Below are positions 44,294 to 56,336 of a stretch of DNA of 64,000 nt, one piece after another (position 1 is the stretch's first letter; each line of letters starts with the position of its first letter). The translations under genes were made by a program, and so were the position numbers. Under the pieces are notes generated by a model. That model ran no database searches and was not told the DNA's origin. It saw only the letters and a list, made by a program, of their open reading frames with translations. The DNA is taken from positions 1,240,001-1,304,000 of the forward strand of contig JAULSU010000007.1 of assembly GCA_030512335.1 (NCBI GenBank), given 5' to 3'. Source of the stretch: Immersiella caudata (Eukaryota; Ascomycota; Sordariomycetes; Sordariales; Lasiosphaeriaceae).

Positions 44294-47200
44294 CTACATC
44301 CACGGTCCGTAGCTCGGCCCAGGCTGGAAGGGGTTCAAGTTGAATGACTGTTCGTCCAACGGGAATGCTCCTACATACCCAGGATCGCCAGGGAGGGGCA
44401 TTTGGGGAACAGGATCTAGGCCGTAGAGGCTGAGTTGATCCCCGGGGGCCCAGCCAGAGTATGCTTGAGGAGGGGGTTGGGGTTGGAAGTCGCTCACTAG
44501 AAGCGATTGCGGGCCGAATTGGCCCATTTCGTGGTGTCCGATGTCGGGTTGGCTCATGTCGGAGTAAGTTGGATCAGGGGTAGCGATGGGCATGTTCGGC
44601 GAGGGGTTGACGGAAGAATCTTGGACGAGGGAGTGAGGCGTGACATGACGTGGGACGGGGTTGCCTCGTGCCTCCCACTCCTGGAACGCCTTGGTGACAG
44701 CCTCGGTCATGATTACGTTGATGCTCTCCATAGTCAGAGTCAGGTGGTCGTGGTCGTCGATGCGTCTGCCGTAGTGAGACTCAGCAGTCTGGCGGAAGAA
44801 CTGCGGCATCTCCACCACTAAAAAATGTTGGAAGGTGAAGGCATTATGAGACTCGGCGGAGGGGGGCCTGATATCTGGGGCCAACTCAGGATCTGGCCTT
44901 GTATCAGCTGCCTAGCCTCGCATTAGGTAATCCCTGGAGTGTTGTGGGTGGGCTCACATGGCGACGGGATGTGCTCGCTGGGGAACAAGAGTCTGTAAAC
45001 TTCTCTCCATTTCTCCTCCTCGCTTTGGTACCGACTTGCGTATTTTTTCGACTTGAGCTGCAGCTCTTGCTGGGCGCTGATGTCCGCTGGCCCGTTGCCC
45101 TCGCGAAGACGACAACTTTCTGGCCGCATTGCGTGTGCTGCTAGCTCGCTTTGCTTGCGAAAGACCTGCTTGCACCTTTGGCAGTGCACCTTGCAGTGCT
45201 TGCGATATAAATGCTCCCTATGAACCGTCAGTACTCGTCCTTTGCGTGAAAACGCACAAAAATCTTACTTCATCCTCGAGACCGACTCCCATGATCGCAG
45301 TGCGCAGATGTCATGGTCGTGAATGTTGTACGTGACGGGATCATGCTTGCGAAATGGACAGGCGTATCGCTTCGGTGCCGATGAGCTGTTTCTGGATTGA
45401 GAGGAGGGAGGGCGGTTCCCTTCTACGTCGTCGTCTTCCTCCCTCTCGTCAGGGAACGGGCGGCGAATGTTTGGCATCAGCCCTCGATTTGGTGGGCAAT
45501 ACGGGGTCGAACCTTGGGCCCCCCCTCTGGATGCGAAGTCCCCGCCTTGGTTGTTGCTTCCAGCCTGATCGCCGACACATTTATTGACCAAGGCATCCCA
45601 GTCTCGGTTATAAGTGATCCAGAGGTGCTTCATGAGGCCGTCAAGTGTCTGGTGGAGGGCATGGGCCAAAGCTCTAGTTGAATCGGACTTGTCTTGCAAG
45701 TTGATCCACAAGTCTGGCTCTGAGATGGTGGCATCTGATCTTTCGTCGGTGGGACTATGGTCGGGGTACCGCGGATCGATCGTGTGAGACGATTTTCCGA
45801 AACTAGAGCCGGATGGTGATCTCCCTGACCGGGTCGAGTTGGTCGTCTTGGGCTTCGTAAGCGACAGCCATTCTTCACATACCGTGTGGCTATCGGGCGT
45901 CAACTCTGAGGGCGTGGGCAGCAAGGACGTCGGCCCCGAATTGTCGTGCCCCTTCGTGGTGATGTTGACAGATGGGCGCGCGGGCCTCATTTCTAGTGCG
46001 GTTCGGGGTCGGGTAATCTCCCCATCGTTGACATTGCCGGGCCTAGGACTACCTCTTGGAAGAGCCAAGTTCCAGTCACTCCCCACGCGTCGAAGCGATC
46101 CTTGCTTGGAGCTGTCGCGGGGAACGCCCAGCAGAGACCGTTGCGTTGCTGGGTTGGGCGCCAGGTTGGACTGGTCTGCGGCAGTCTCCTCGATCTTCAC
46201 CATCACCTTCACCTTCTCCGCAGGGTGCGTCGACTTCTTCGCATTCCGCGACGAGAAGGAAACTGAAGTCTCATTGGCAGCTGATTTTGATGCCGAGTCT
46301 TGAGATGCAGTCCCGCCCGCGTTCTTCGTAGGATCTTGCTGAAACGGCACGGGGGTCCTGTTTGCTAGTGCAGGGTCGTGGAGGCCAGGAGCGGCGCGCA
46401 CCAGCGAGACCCGGCCATCGGTGGTGTATTTCCCGGTCGCAATGGTCTCTGCCTTCACCTGAGCTGTGTGGTAGGCGAATCCTGCAAACTCCCGAGGATC
46501 GTCTTTGCCAATTAAAAAACGTTCTAGGATGTTTTGGAGGATCAACCCAGTTCGACTGTCCCAGGTAAATCTCACGCCTTGTGCAGCCTCATGCTCTTGA
46601 ACCAGTCGTTCCCACGAGTCTCGAAGTCCCGTCTGGTGCAACAACGCCTTGATGACGGAGAGATGATGCCACTGAAAGAGTTCTTTCCCATCGTCGAAGT
46701 GACCGGCGATGTGGTCCAGGTAAGCGGAATGGGAGTAGATGGGTATTGCGCAAAACCCGCAGCCCCATGTTCGTATCGCTCCGGAAGGTTCGGGGATTGA
46801 CGTGTGGGGAGGAAGGGAGTCGCCGCCATGGGCTTGTTGCAGATGGGCTGAAAGGGACGTGAGAAGAGAGTAGCACGCGCCGCACTCTCTGCAACAGTAG
46901 CTCTTGCTATGCCCATGAGATATTGTCTCGTGGGCTCTCCAGTCCTCCTTAGACCCGAATGATCGATCGCAGAATGTGCAGAAGTAGCGATTGGCTGGGT
47001 CGAGGGAGTCCTTGAGCTGCTCAGGGTCGCCGGGACTGATCGCTGAGATGGGCTCTGAGTCAATTGAGGACTGACGACAGGGCGAACGAGAGAGTCGAGG
47101 AGTGACTACTGAGAAGACGCTTTCCGCTCTTGAGAGACGCGTAGAGTCTGACAGCCAAGAGAACGCCGAGTCTCTGGAGCGCTGGGAGCCCGAAGGGTGA

Positions 47201-47364
47201 ACGCCCACAGTTTTGTCTCGAATACCTGACAGTCTCTCCGTTGCTGTCCGAACGGATAGGCCAGGCTTGATGCTTCCCGGCTCCCAACCCACGGCGCCTT
47301 CCTCGGGCAGAGTACCAGCTGCTTCACCAGCGCTGGAAGGGCACTCTTGTGGACGTGCTTCCAT
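44294..47364 (-). CDS. Large C2H2 zinc-finger protein
   Basis: Exons 47364-45269, 45217-44958 and 44907-44294 (2970 nt, 989 residues); introns are GTAAGA...TTCATAG and GTGAGC...AGGCAG. Around residues 125-180 are two adjacent C2H2 fingers (CTFCDRSFGSKEDWRAH and CRECGACYSLLTSLSAH) and a third near 210 (WGCGFCAIPIYSHSAYLDH). Across the first splice lies a compound motif common in filamentous fungi: YACPFRKHDP...C...SWESVSRMKEHLYRKH, then CQRCKQVFRKQSELAAH. The middle is Ser/Pro-rich and the C-terminus is rich in Pro/Gln/Asp. Probably a nuclear DNA- or protein-binding factor; targets are unknown. The frame is open above 47364, and a GTACGG...CCCATAG intron just upstream suggests a further 5' exon (coding or leader), so the start is uncertain. 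Confidence 0.8.
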
Positions 47365-49019
47365 GGCGCCCGTGGTACCTATGGGCAACCGTGTCAGTAA
47401 ACATGAGCAAGATAAACGTGTCAACCACGGATTCCGTACCTTGAGCTATGGGGGGAGTTCCTGGCGACACGATTGGTCATCTAGATCGTGTCATCGACAA
47501 ATCAGGACATTGACTAGCACTTGCCGGCACGTGTTGGTTCCCTGCGGACTTGCAGAGCGGGCGATGCGGTCGGGAATGTTCCCGGGCCCATGTTGGAGCC
47601 CAGCTCGGGATATATGACGATCTAGCTCGAGCATGGCATTGAGGTTGAGCCCCAGCTCGGAGGTAACCTTGGAGCACTTGCCCCCTAGCTGCACGAACGC
47701 AGGTGCGCGAATGTCATCTGTCGTTGTGCTGGTTTGCTGACCAATAGGGTTGCCCGTTTGATGGACTGATCGGTCGGACCAAAGGACTGGGGAACGGCTC
47801 ATTGGCTGCCGATTGGCCGGGACGGTGAATTCATCCCATTTCGAAGCGCGTCCCGCGGTGCTCCTTCGCTCTCGAACTCCGGAGGCGAGAGACGCGCGTG
47901 GACGTTGGTCAGGGGCGGCCTATCTGGCGTCTCATTTTCTCGGTCAGTCATCGGAAAGCCCCTATTCTTTTCCTATCTGGGCTCATCCTGCGACTCGGGG
48001 AAACACAGCATGGGAAACGGGTCGAAGTTGCGCCCACTGCCCTATCCCGTGTCCCGAAAGGCCTGCATACGAACCGGTGACAGATGGAGAAGGTGGGATG
48101 GATGATGTGGACGTCAAAGGGAACGACGCCAGCCTGGTGTGCCTAGCCTGGAGTCAGAAGAAGATTGCGGGAGACAACATCGGGTCCAATGATGTTGCTA
48201 ATGCCTGCGCGTCGCTGTCATCATGCAGACCTGTGAGACAACCTGGAACAGGGGCCGCCCGTAGGGCTGAACACGCCAATTCCCCAGGCTTCTTATCCAT
48301 CACATGCCATAAGAGGCAGGCCGTTCCCATTGGTGATCTGGACCGAGTCGATGCGTTCGGGCCAGTTCTTCAATTTCGAAAAGTCCAAGCATGCCATGAT
48401 CGTTCTGCGCAGGCCGTTTGCTACCAGATCGCGGCCTTCGATCGACGACGGGGGCTGAGAGTAGCTGGCTGAGTCCACGTTGCCAAACTCGCGGGGTACA
48501 GGACCAGAGGCTTGGCAGCGCAGACCAAAGGTGGCTGAAGCAGAACAAATGGAACTCCCGCACATAGCGGTGAGATGTGAAGAAGAGAGCAATTCGATGG
48601 AGCGGAGACCCGGCAGTAGAGCTTACTGCAATGCACACATCACAGCCACACAGATCCACTGATTCCGGATGGTGGAGCGAATTTCGAAAGGGTTGAAGAC
48701 AACCTGTGCTGCATGGATGGTGAGCTGCGGAACGGAATGGCCCTCGAGGCGGTGAAGACAGTAAGTAAAAGTATGAGCCTTACTTTCAAGGCAGCCAAGG
48801 CCAATATTTGGAGTTCAACGCTTGGCTGGGAATTGATCCACCCGACTCCACCCCGCAGTGGTCCGTGCCCAAGCTTTCCGCAAAAATTTCAAAACTTCAA
48901 TGTAGAAAAAAATACAATTCAAGCTTGCCATCGACGAGCAGCGGCGCGAGGTCAAGTCAACCCCCGCGCACCAATTTTCCCAATTGTACAGATACCGATT
49001 CTGCGCGCACCGACTCACC
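47365..49019. other. Divergent region, zinc-finger gene / NOP56
   Basis: 1.65 kb. On the minus strand a 103-codon frame at 47802-47491 (with FVQLGGKCSKVTSELGLNL) looks coding-like and may be a first exon of the zinc-finger gene, but I could not find splice sites that keep the phase. The plus-strand frame at 47813-48472 has no recognisable motif. Confidence 0.4.
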
Positions 49020-50700
49020 ATGGCGAACGTTGACTATTTGCTCTTTGAGAGCGCGGTGGGCTTCTCGGTCTTCGAGGTTGTCCACCAAGCCGACACCGTC
49101 GGTCTTGAATTGCCCGAGGTCAAGGAGGCGATGAAGAGCCTGGACAAGTTTGGCAAGATGATCCAGCTCCGGAGTTTCAACCCGTGGACGTATGTTGCCT
49201 CTAGTATTTCATCGCGCCGATCGGATGGCCCTAACACCCGTGTCTAGTTCTGCTGCCCACGGTTTGGAAGCGATCAACTTGGTCTCGGAGGGCATCATGC
49301 CCGAGTACCTCAAGCAGACCCTGGAACTCAACCTGCCCCAAACGAGCGGAAAGAAGAGCAAGATTGTTCTCGGAGTTGTCGACAAGAGGCTGGCTGGCGA
49401 GATCAGCTCAACGTTTCCCGGAGTGCAGTGCGAGGCTGCCGACACATCGGAGGTGGTTGCCGCTCTCCTCCGCGGCATCCGTCTCCATGCGAGCAAGCTG
49501 TTGAAGGGTCTTCAGGAGGGCGATATCAACAGGGCGCAGCTTGGTCTCGGTCACGCGTACTCGCGCGCCAAGGTCAAGTTCAGCGTGCACAAGAACGATA
49601 ATCACATCATCCAGGGTATCGCCACGCTCGATGCGCTCGACAAGGGAATTAACCAGGGTGCTATGCGTGTCAGGGAATGGTACGGCTGGCACTTCCCCGA
49701 GCTTATCCGCATCGTGTCGGACAATGGACTTTACGCGAAGCTCGTTCTCGCTATTGGCAACAAGACGACCCTGAACGATGAGAGCGTCGACGACATCGCC
49801 AACATTCTCAACCAGGATCAGGACAAGGCGGAAGCGATCGTCCAGGCTGCCAAGGTCTCTATGGGTCAGGATATCAGCGAGTCGGATCTCACCATGGTCA
49901 AGGACCTTGCCTCGAATGTCTCCAAGATGGCGGACTACCGCCGCATCCTTGCAGAGTCTCTTGACAAGAAGATGGGTGATGTTGCGCCCAACCTCCAGGT
50001 CATCCTGGGCACCCCCGTGGCCGCCCGCCTCATCTCTCACGCCGGTTCCCTCACCAACCTTGCCAAATATCCCGCCTCCACCCTCCAGATTCTCGGCGCC
50101 GAGAAGGCTCTCTTCCGAGCCCTCAAGACAAAAGGCGCAACACCCAAGTACGGCCTTCTCTACCAGAGTACATTCATTGGCCGTGCTGGCCCCAAGGTCA
50201 AGGGCCGCATCTCTCGCTACCTCGCCAACAAGTGCTCCATTGCTAGCCGTATCGATAACTTCTCAGAACACCCTACCAAACGCTTCGGTGAAGTCATGAG
50301 GGAACAGCTCGAGCAGCGCCTCGAGTGGTACGCCAAGGGTGTCAAGCCAATGAAGAACGCTGAGGCTATGGATAAGGCCGTAAAGGCCATTCTTGAGGAC
50401 GACGATGGCGACCTCGACATCGACAATGAGCAGATTGCCCACCCTTCGTCGGCATCTGCCAAGGAAAAGAAGGACAAGAAAGACAAGAAGGACAAGAAGC
50501 GTAAGAGCGTCGCTGCCGAGGACGTCGAAATGACGGAAGTGAAGTCAGAGAAGAAGGAAAAGAAGGACAAGAAGGACAAGAAGGATAAGAAAGATAAGAA
50601 GCGCAAGAGCATTGCTGCTGAGGACGTCGAAATGGTAGACGCTGGCGCCGATGGCGAACACAAGAAGAAGAAGAAGAGGAAGTCGGTAGCAGCAGAGTAA
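49020..50700 (+). CDS. NOP56: Box C/D snoRNP core protein Nop56
   Basis: Two exons, 49020-49189 and 49248-50700, 540 residues; the intron is GTATGT...GTCTAG. The N-terminus DYLLFESAVGFSVFEVVHQA and the segment LRSFNPWT-SAAHGLEAINLV mark Nop56 rather than Nop58. The middle has the NOSIC/NOP domain, including HNDNHIIQGIATLDALDKGI-like (residues read KNDNHIIQGIATLDALDKGI), GWHFPELIRIV and GTPVAARLISHAGSLTNLAK. The C-terminus (430-540) is a chain of Lys/Asp/Glu repeats (KKDKKDKK, RKSVAAEDVEM), typical of Nop56/58. The protein acts in the nucleolus in 2'-O-methylation of pre-rRNA with Nop1, Nop58 and Snu13. Confidence 0.95.
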
Positions 50701-51213
50701 ATATTTTGCTTGTCGCTGGTTTCTCTTTTTCTATTTTTTTGGAGTTTATAACGGGTCGGGTTGGGTCAAAAGGAGTTTGGGTTGCCGGTTCGCCTTCGTT
50801 TGCCAGGCTGGTTGTTGAATGTATCATACCCATCGCAAGCATAGCATGGAGATGGGAACAAGGTTTAGATCGGACTGTGTTGAACGTGCTTCACCGTGAC
50901 CATTAAATGAGGTGCTGCTTTCCTACCGGGGTTTCATCCTAGATCACTGATTGTTGTGACGGTTATTTCCGTGGCGACATGGACATGTGTTGCCAGTTTG
51001 GATGACTTGACAGCAATGCACAGCCAATCCACCATTCAGCTGCACCAGGGATGTCGTAAATAACATATCCGATAATCAATCTACAAATACCGCGACAGGT
51101 TCCCGCCATATGCTACCAGTTCTCACTTCTAAAACGCCACGCGCCGTCCGAAGGGACCTCGTTTCATTGCCATCCCTCATTATGAACCATCCAATGCTCG
51201 CGCCAACGAAAGA
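50701..51213. other. Convergent 3' intergenic region
   Basis: About 510 bases between the 3' ends of NOP56 and VPS4. Nothing beyond 3' untranslated sequence seen. Confidence 0.6.
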
Positions 51214-52649
51214 CTACGCGCCCTCGCTACCGAATTCGTGTGTCCATTCCTCGTTTTTCTTGAGGTCGACCTCTGAAACAGTCGGTCGGCTCGACTTGAT
51301 GGCCTTGATGAAGTCCTTCTTCTCCACCAGGGGCTCCAAAAGCTGTTCTGATGCGACTTGTTCCCAGGTCATTTCGATGGCCTCGGGGTCGCCTGGGGAG
51401 CAGGGCGTGAGGTTTTCTTGGTCTCCGTCCATCACCTGTCAAGGTCTTAGCATGGGATTTAGGAGATAGGGGCTGGGATTGGGGTAGACTCGCCTTCTTG
51501 AAGTGGGTTGCCTGTTGAATCTTGCGCACTGGTTGCATCAGTGCGTCCTGTACCACGATACTGATATCCGACCCGGAGTACCCCTCAGCTGCCCGGGCCA
51601 GCTCGCGGAAGTCCTCTACTTTCAGCGCCGTCTTGGTGTCACCTACGGCGAGCTTGAACATGGTCGTCCGCGCCGCTAAATCTGGCAAGCTGATGTGCAC
51701 TCTCCTTTGGAAGCGGCGGCGGATGGCGGCGTCCAGCTGCCATGGGATATTGGTTGCGCCAAGAATCAGAACACCTTTGCTGTCTTTCCCCACACCGTCC
51801 ATTTGCACCAGCATTTCGGTTTTTATCCTCCTCGACGCCTCAGACTCGCCTTCACCTCGGGGGCCGCAGAGGGCGTCGATCTCGTCGATAAAGATAATCG
51901 AGGGCCTATTTTCTCGTGCCATGGCGAAGAGCTGCTTTACTAACCTGCAGATTAAAAGGTATGATTAGCAAGTGCCATGCAGCCGCTGGAACTGTTACAT
52001 ACCGTTCAGACTCTCCCATCCATTTGCTGACCAGATCTGAACTGCTGACGCTGAAGAACGTGCTGTTCGCTTCCGTCGCAACCGCCTTGGCCAGATAACT
52101 CTTGCCTGTCCCTGGCGGCCCATAGAGCAGGATGCCCTTCCATGGCTGCCGCTTTCCGTGGAACAGGTGTGGGAATTTGATCGGGAGCAGCACGGCTTCC
52201 TTCAGCGCCTCCTTTGCGCCCTCCAGCCCGGCAACATCGTCCCACGACACGTTTGGCCGGTCCTGAAGAATGGCGCCAGCTAAGGCGCTGCGCAGCTTCT
52301 TGCTATCCTCATCGATTACCTCGCCGCCCTCGGCGTCCCCGCCGTCTTTGCCCTTGCCGGTTCCGCCTGTGGAGGTGCCGTTAGCACCGACCATGCCAGG
52401 TTTCTTCCGCTTGCCGTCTGCGTCGGCAAGATGGGCCTTTAGCTTCTCGGCGCGATCCATGTACTCGGCCGTCTTGGAGCGGATCATCTCCTTCGATTTG
52501 GGGTTCTTCTCCCACTTGAGCGCCAGCATGAAGAGCTCGAGGGAGGCATAGTACATTTGGTAGGCTTTTTCGTACTGTGCGGCGTTGTCGGCCTCGATGG
52601 CCTTGCGGACCTGCTCGATGGCGCGGCCGAGGAAGTCGGTGTTCGACAT
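51214..52649 (-). CDS. VPS4: ESCRT-III disassembly ATPase Vps4
   Basis: Exons 52649-52003, 51944-51494 and 51435-51214 (1320 nt, 439 residues; yeast Vps4 is 437). Residues 1-75 are the MIT domain (FLGRAIEQVRKAIEADNAAQ). The AAA core has Walker A GPPGTGKS (177-184), pore loop around SKWMGESE, Walker B IIFIDEID (232-239) and the arginine-finger region RRRFQRRVHI. The C-terminus has the beta domain and the conserved final helix (KKDFIKAIKSSRPTVSEVDL, ending EFGSEGA). It disassembles ESCRT-III at endosomes. Intron 1 is GTATGT...CTGCAG. Intron 2 begins with GC (GCGAGT...TGACAG), a GC-AG intron; no GT donor gives the right phase. Confidence 0.95.
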
Positions 52650-53314
52650 GGCGGGCCGGCGGTGGAGGGCTCGGTCTCGGACGATATGGGGCGGGCGATT
52701 TGTCGCGGGGTTTGGTAGGGCGCCGCGGCAAGCGGGGAATTGGGGCAGTCGAGAGGAAAAGGGGCAAAATCGGCCAGAGTTCGTGTGAATCTTGACAATC
52801 TGGATATCCAGGTGCAGAAGAATGGGGCCTGTTTGACGTCCGCAACTTGGTGGTCGTCTGGGCCGGGTGGTCGCGAGATGCCGAACTTGGCAGATGATTT
52901 TGATGAGAGAAACAAGCTGCGCCGTTGATGGCCGTGGTTGACCTGGAAGCGCTAGCGCGGGGTCATGCTGGTTGACGCCACTGGGCTGGGGCGCGGGGTG
53001 GAATTCTCGAGCATCTGTTAGTGGCTGCAGTATAAATTCATGCAAAGACACTAACAGATCGATTCCACGTCTCCAACTGTCAGGCACCAGGCATTGTCAC
53101 AGCGCAACCTTAGAGCAAGCCCTTCAAGCAGCCACATCAGTCACGAAAAGTGGCCTTGCGACCTGATATCTACACCAGCCTCTCGCGATAGCAGTTGAAC
53201 AGTGCCATTACTGAGCAGTTCGGACCGACCGACTAGACATATCGCCAGCAGCGCAGGACCCTGCTGTAAATTTCTTACTCATCACCCCGCTGCCAGAGCT
53301 TGTGGTTTAGGAGA
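52650..53314. other. Divergent promoter region, VPS4 / prefoldin 6
   Basis: About 660 bases between two divergent housekeeping genes. No further feature recognised. Confidence 0.5.
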
Positions 53315-53874
53315 ATGGCCTCTGAAATCCAAATTCGGCTGCAAGGCCTCTCTGACGACTTCACCAAGTTGCAACAAGGTATATCCTTTTCCCTCTCGTT
53401 TACTTTATATTATGCTCACATGAACGCCAATAGACCTCCAAACGGCTGTTGGGGCAAGGCAGAAGCTCGAAGCACAAAAGCAAGAGAATCTTGGCGTCCA
53501 GAAAGTTCGTAGAGGGCAACCCCTTGGCTGACTTGGACGATAATCATCTGACTGCGAAATAGGAGTTTGCCAAACTTAAGGACGATGAGACGATCTATAA
53601 ACTTATTGGACCGGTCTTGCTGAAGCAAGATAGGACAGAGGCCGAGAGCACTGTCAACGGCCGCCTGGAGTTTATCAACAATGAGATGTGAGGCAACCCA
53701 CCTGGTGATGTCGATGCAGCAATCCGTTGAAGCTAACTTGGAGTGTTAAGTTCACGCCAAGAAGATCAAATAAAAGAGACACAGGGCAAGATTGAGAAGA
53801 AGAAGGTCGAGATCATCCAGGTTCAGACCGCTGCACAAGCAGCTGCTGGCGGAGGTGAAGCAGCCCGCACCTAA
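53315..53874 (+). CDS. YKE2: Prefoldin subunit 6
   Basis: Four small exons, 53315-53378, 53434-53504, 53563-53687 and 53751-53874 (384 nt, 127 residues), too broken up to appear as one long frame. The N-terminus MASEIQIRLQGLSDDFTKLQ, the heptad helix DLQTAVGARQKLEAQKQEN, the hairpin DDETIYKLIGPVLLKQDRTE and the second helix RQEDQIKETQGKIEKKKVE give the beta-prefoldin coiled-coil layout. The length matches the yeast Yke2/Gim1 class. Prefoldin delivers nascent actin and tubulin to the CCT chaperonin in the cytosol. The Ala/Gly-rich tail is probably disordered. Intron 2 uses a less usual donor, GTTCGT. Confidence 0.9.
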
Positions 53875-54122
53875 AGCATCAACCTCACAAGTACGAGCGA
53901 CGAGGCGACGCGCGATGAGACAGCGATGCTATTGTCAATTTGCACAAGCCTCACGGTGCGTTGACGGGCTACCACCCGCTTCTCCCTGATACCCAAACTT
54001 CCAGCTTGTGAATTGAACCCCTGAACGCCGCGCTCATCCAGAAAAGGAGATGGTCTCTCTATCATACATTCCGTTTTGAACCCTTTCCGACCCATACCGT
54101 GACGAAAAGCTCAACCCCAAAC

Positions 54123-54828
54123 TCAGTTTATCGCCAGAATCGTGAAACCCCACGGCAGCCCGTTGGTTTTACATGGCCTGTCGCTGACCCACGCCACGCT
54201 GTCACTCAACAGGTCCTCTCCCAGCCTGCCCAGGGGGAGATCCTCAAAGTGGCGCGTCTCTCTGTCTTCGATGGCTGCCATGACGAAGTCGGTCATGACG
54301 CCGGTGTGGTAGCAGGAGTTCAGGAGAGAGCTAGCCTCAATCTTCTCCAGCATATGGCCGCGCTGGTCACTCTCAGCAAACAGCTGAAGCTCCCGCAGAA
54401 AAATGCTGGGCGAAAGAGCCTGGCCAACGGCGTTGAGACGCTGAAAGATCATGGCCATTCCCGCAACAGCCTGGACGAATAGGCACGACTTATCGTGGTC
54501 GTCCAGCCCAGCGAGGACCTGCGGCGATGTCTCGGTGACGAAGACACGGGATGCGGTATCAAAGGTAGAACACAGCATCCGCTCCAGACTTGATGGCTTC
54601 GAGAGGACCTCTTGCGGATCTTCCAGCGAGTAGATTTGGGTGAAGGCGGCAAAGCAACGGCCCAAGAGGCTCAACAGCGTCTTTTCCTGTGGGACTGCGA
54701 GACGTCCCATGTCAAACTCCAGGCAGTTCAAGGATGCCTTGACTCCCGCTGGTGCAATGTTAGTCCGCTACCTGCTATGATATTACGCACGCGACGCGAA
54801 TCTCACCTTGGCATTTTGTAGTCGTCAT
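54123..54828 (-). CDS. Unrecognised 215-aa protein
   Basis: Exons 54828-54807 (22 nt) and 54748-54123 (626 nt); the 58-nt intron is GTGAGA...CACCAG with a clear CTAAC branch site, and the phase is correct. The protein starts MTTTKCQAGVKASLNCLEFD and is mostly alpha-helical in character (for example LLSLLGRCFAAFTQIYSLED, VQAVAGMAMIFQRLNAVGQA). No signal peptide or transmembrane segment is evident. I do not recognise the family. It vaguely resembles C-terminal helical parts of some fungal regulators, but no DNA-binding domain is present. Confidence 0.7.
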
Positions 54829-56336
54829 GATGAAGATATTTCCTACTTGACGCTTTTACGAAAGAAGTACGCTATAATTTTTTTCCCGAGGTGGCAGTGG
54901 GTATTCGCGAAAGTAGGAGAGGAAAAGAGGCGTCAGCACGGCGTGGACGGCAATGCGATGGGTGAAGGGCGCCAATTTATCCCCTCGCGGCGAAATTTAA
55001 GCTCGCCTGCTAAGGACCGTTCCACCCTCAATCCCCTCCAAGAACCAATCTTCGGTCCCCTCTCACCTTGTCGCCGACATGAAGACTGGCTGGATTGGGG
55101 AATGGCATCTGCGAGGCGGGATCCGATGCAGCTAAACGACTCGCTGCCCGGGGCGCAGTGTGGCACTTCCGCTGCAACCATTCCGTGATCTCCCGGCCGC
55201 GATGTGTTTTAGTGGCCGGTTGGTCGGGAATGTCACCCAAACGCTGGCAATTTTTAGCGTCCGCGCGGGAAGCATCCCGCGTTGGAAATTTGGGGGTCCG
55301 CTGGATCGTGAATAGTTTCATCTTCTTCTACGGGTTTTCAGTCTTCAATGCCGGAATCTCACACGTCCGATTTTCCTTCGTCGAAGCCGACGTTCCGAAC
55401 TGGTCATGATGGTGACCAGCAGCGACGGTAATGCCGAGTTGGGCCAAGAGGGCATGGAGGCTGGTGATCTTGGAACTGGTTGAGATGGCGGAATCGCGAC
55501 GGGGCTCTTATCAATCGTATTCGCCCCTGGGGCTGGGCGTGGGTTGTCAAAATGTTACCGGATTGAGGGTACGCTGGACAGATGGAGGTTTGTCTGAGCA
55601 CTGGAGTTCGCTGTGATGCCTTGGCTCTGTGTTTAAAGCGCGAAGCCCTCCGGCACTCTTTGCACTCCTCGTTGTTTCCGGTTGTGAGCCTTACCTAGAC
55701 AGTACATTAACCATGATTCCTGCCTTTTTTTCTCCATGCTAAAATTTGCTCCGCTGTCTTGAGCTCCATACAACTGACTAGCCCAGCTAGGTGGTTACTT
55801 GCTCGCTCCGGGGCACGCAGCTGGCTAGAAGATAGCATTTCCATCAGCCGGCATCACCACAATCCCTTCGCAGCAATGTCGACACTGTCAACGCCGCAGG
55901 TTGCGTGCAAAAAGCCAACTCACTGTCGAAGACGACCAACGAAGTCATGAGTGGATCTCCCAGCACGATGAGAACCTTGTTGAGCCGCTGGTCCGTGCCC
56001 CAACCTGGATGATTCAGCTGCTGCCCCGCCACGCGACCATGGTTCCTTGGATGGAGGGGTTGATTCTGAGCGTGCCTGCCTGATCAACGAATCTACAATA
56101 GACGAAGAGACGCGACGTCTCTCGAATTTGCTACTTAGATCCTTTGTTCGCCTAGGCTGTGCTGGCGCCCTAATTGTTCTCTGCTGGCACAAGGATGCTC
56201 GGAAAACACATTAGTTCCCTCTCACACCAGCACCTCCCGTTGCAACTTGCGCGCTTCCGTTCCTAACCTCCAACCTTCCCCGCGGCTCCATTCCACGTCG
56301 TTGCCACGCAGACGCCGGCGCAGTCTTGTCGCGAGA
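54829..56336. other. Divergent intergenic region, 1.5 kb
   Basis: Only short frames on both strands; no recognisable domain, RNA or repeat. It should contain promoters for the 215-aa gene and the AMSH-like gene. Confidence 0.5.

Noticed and set aside
47813..48472. 219-codon plus-strand frame
   Set aside because: No recognisable motif; lies in the promoter region between two divergent genes.
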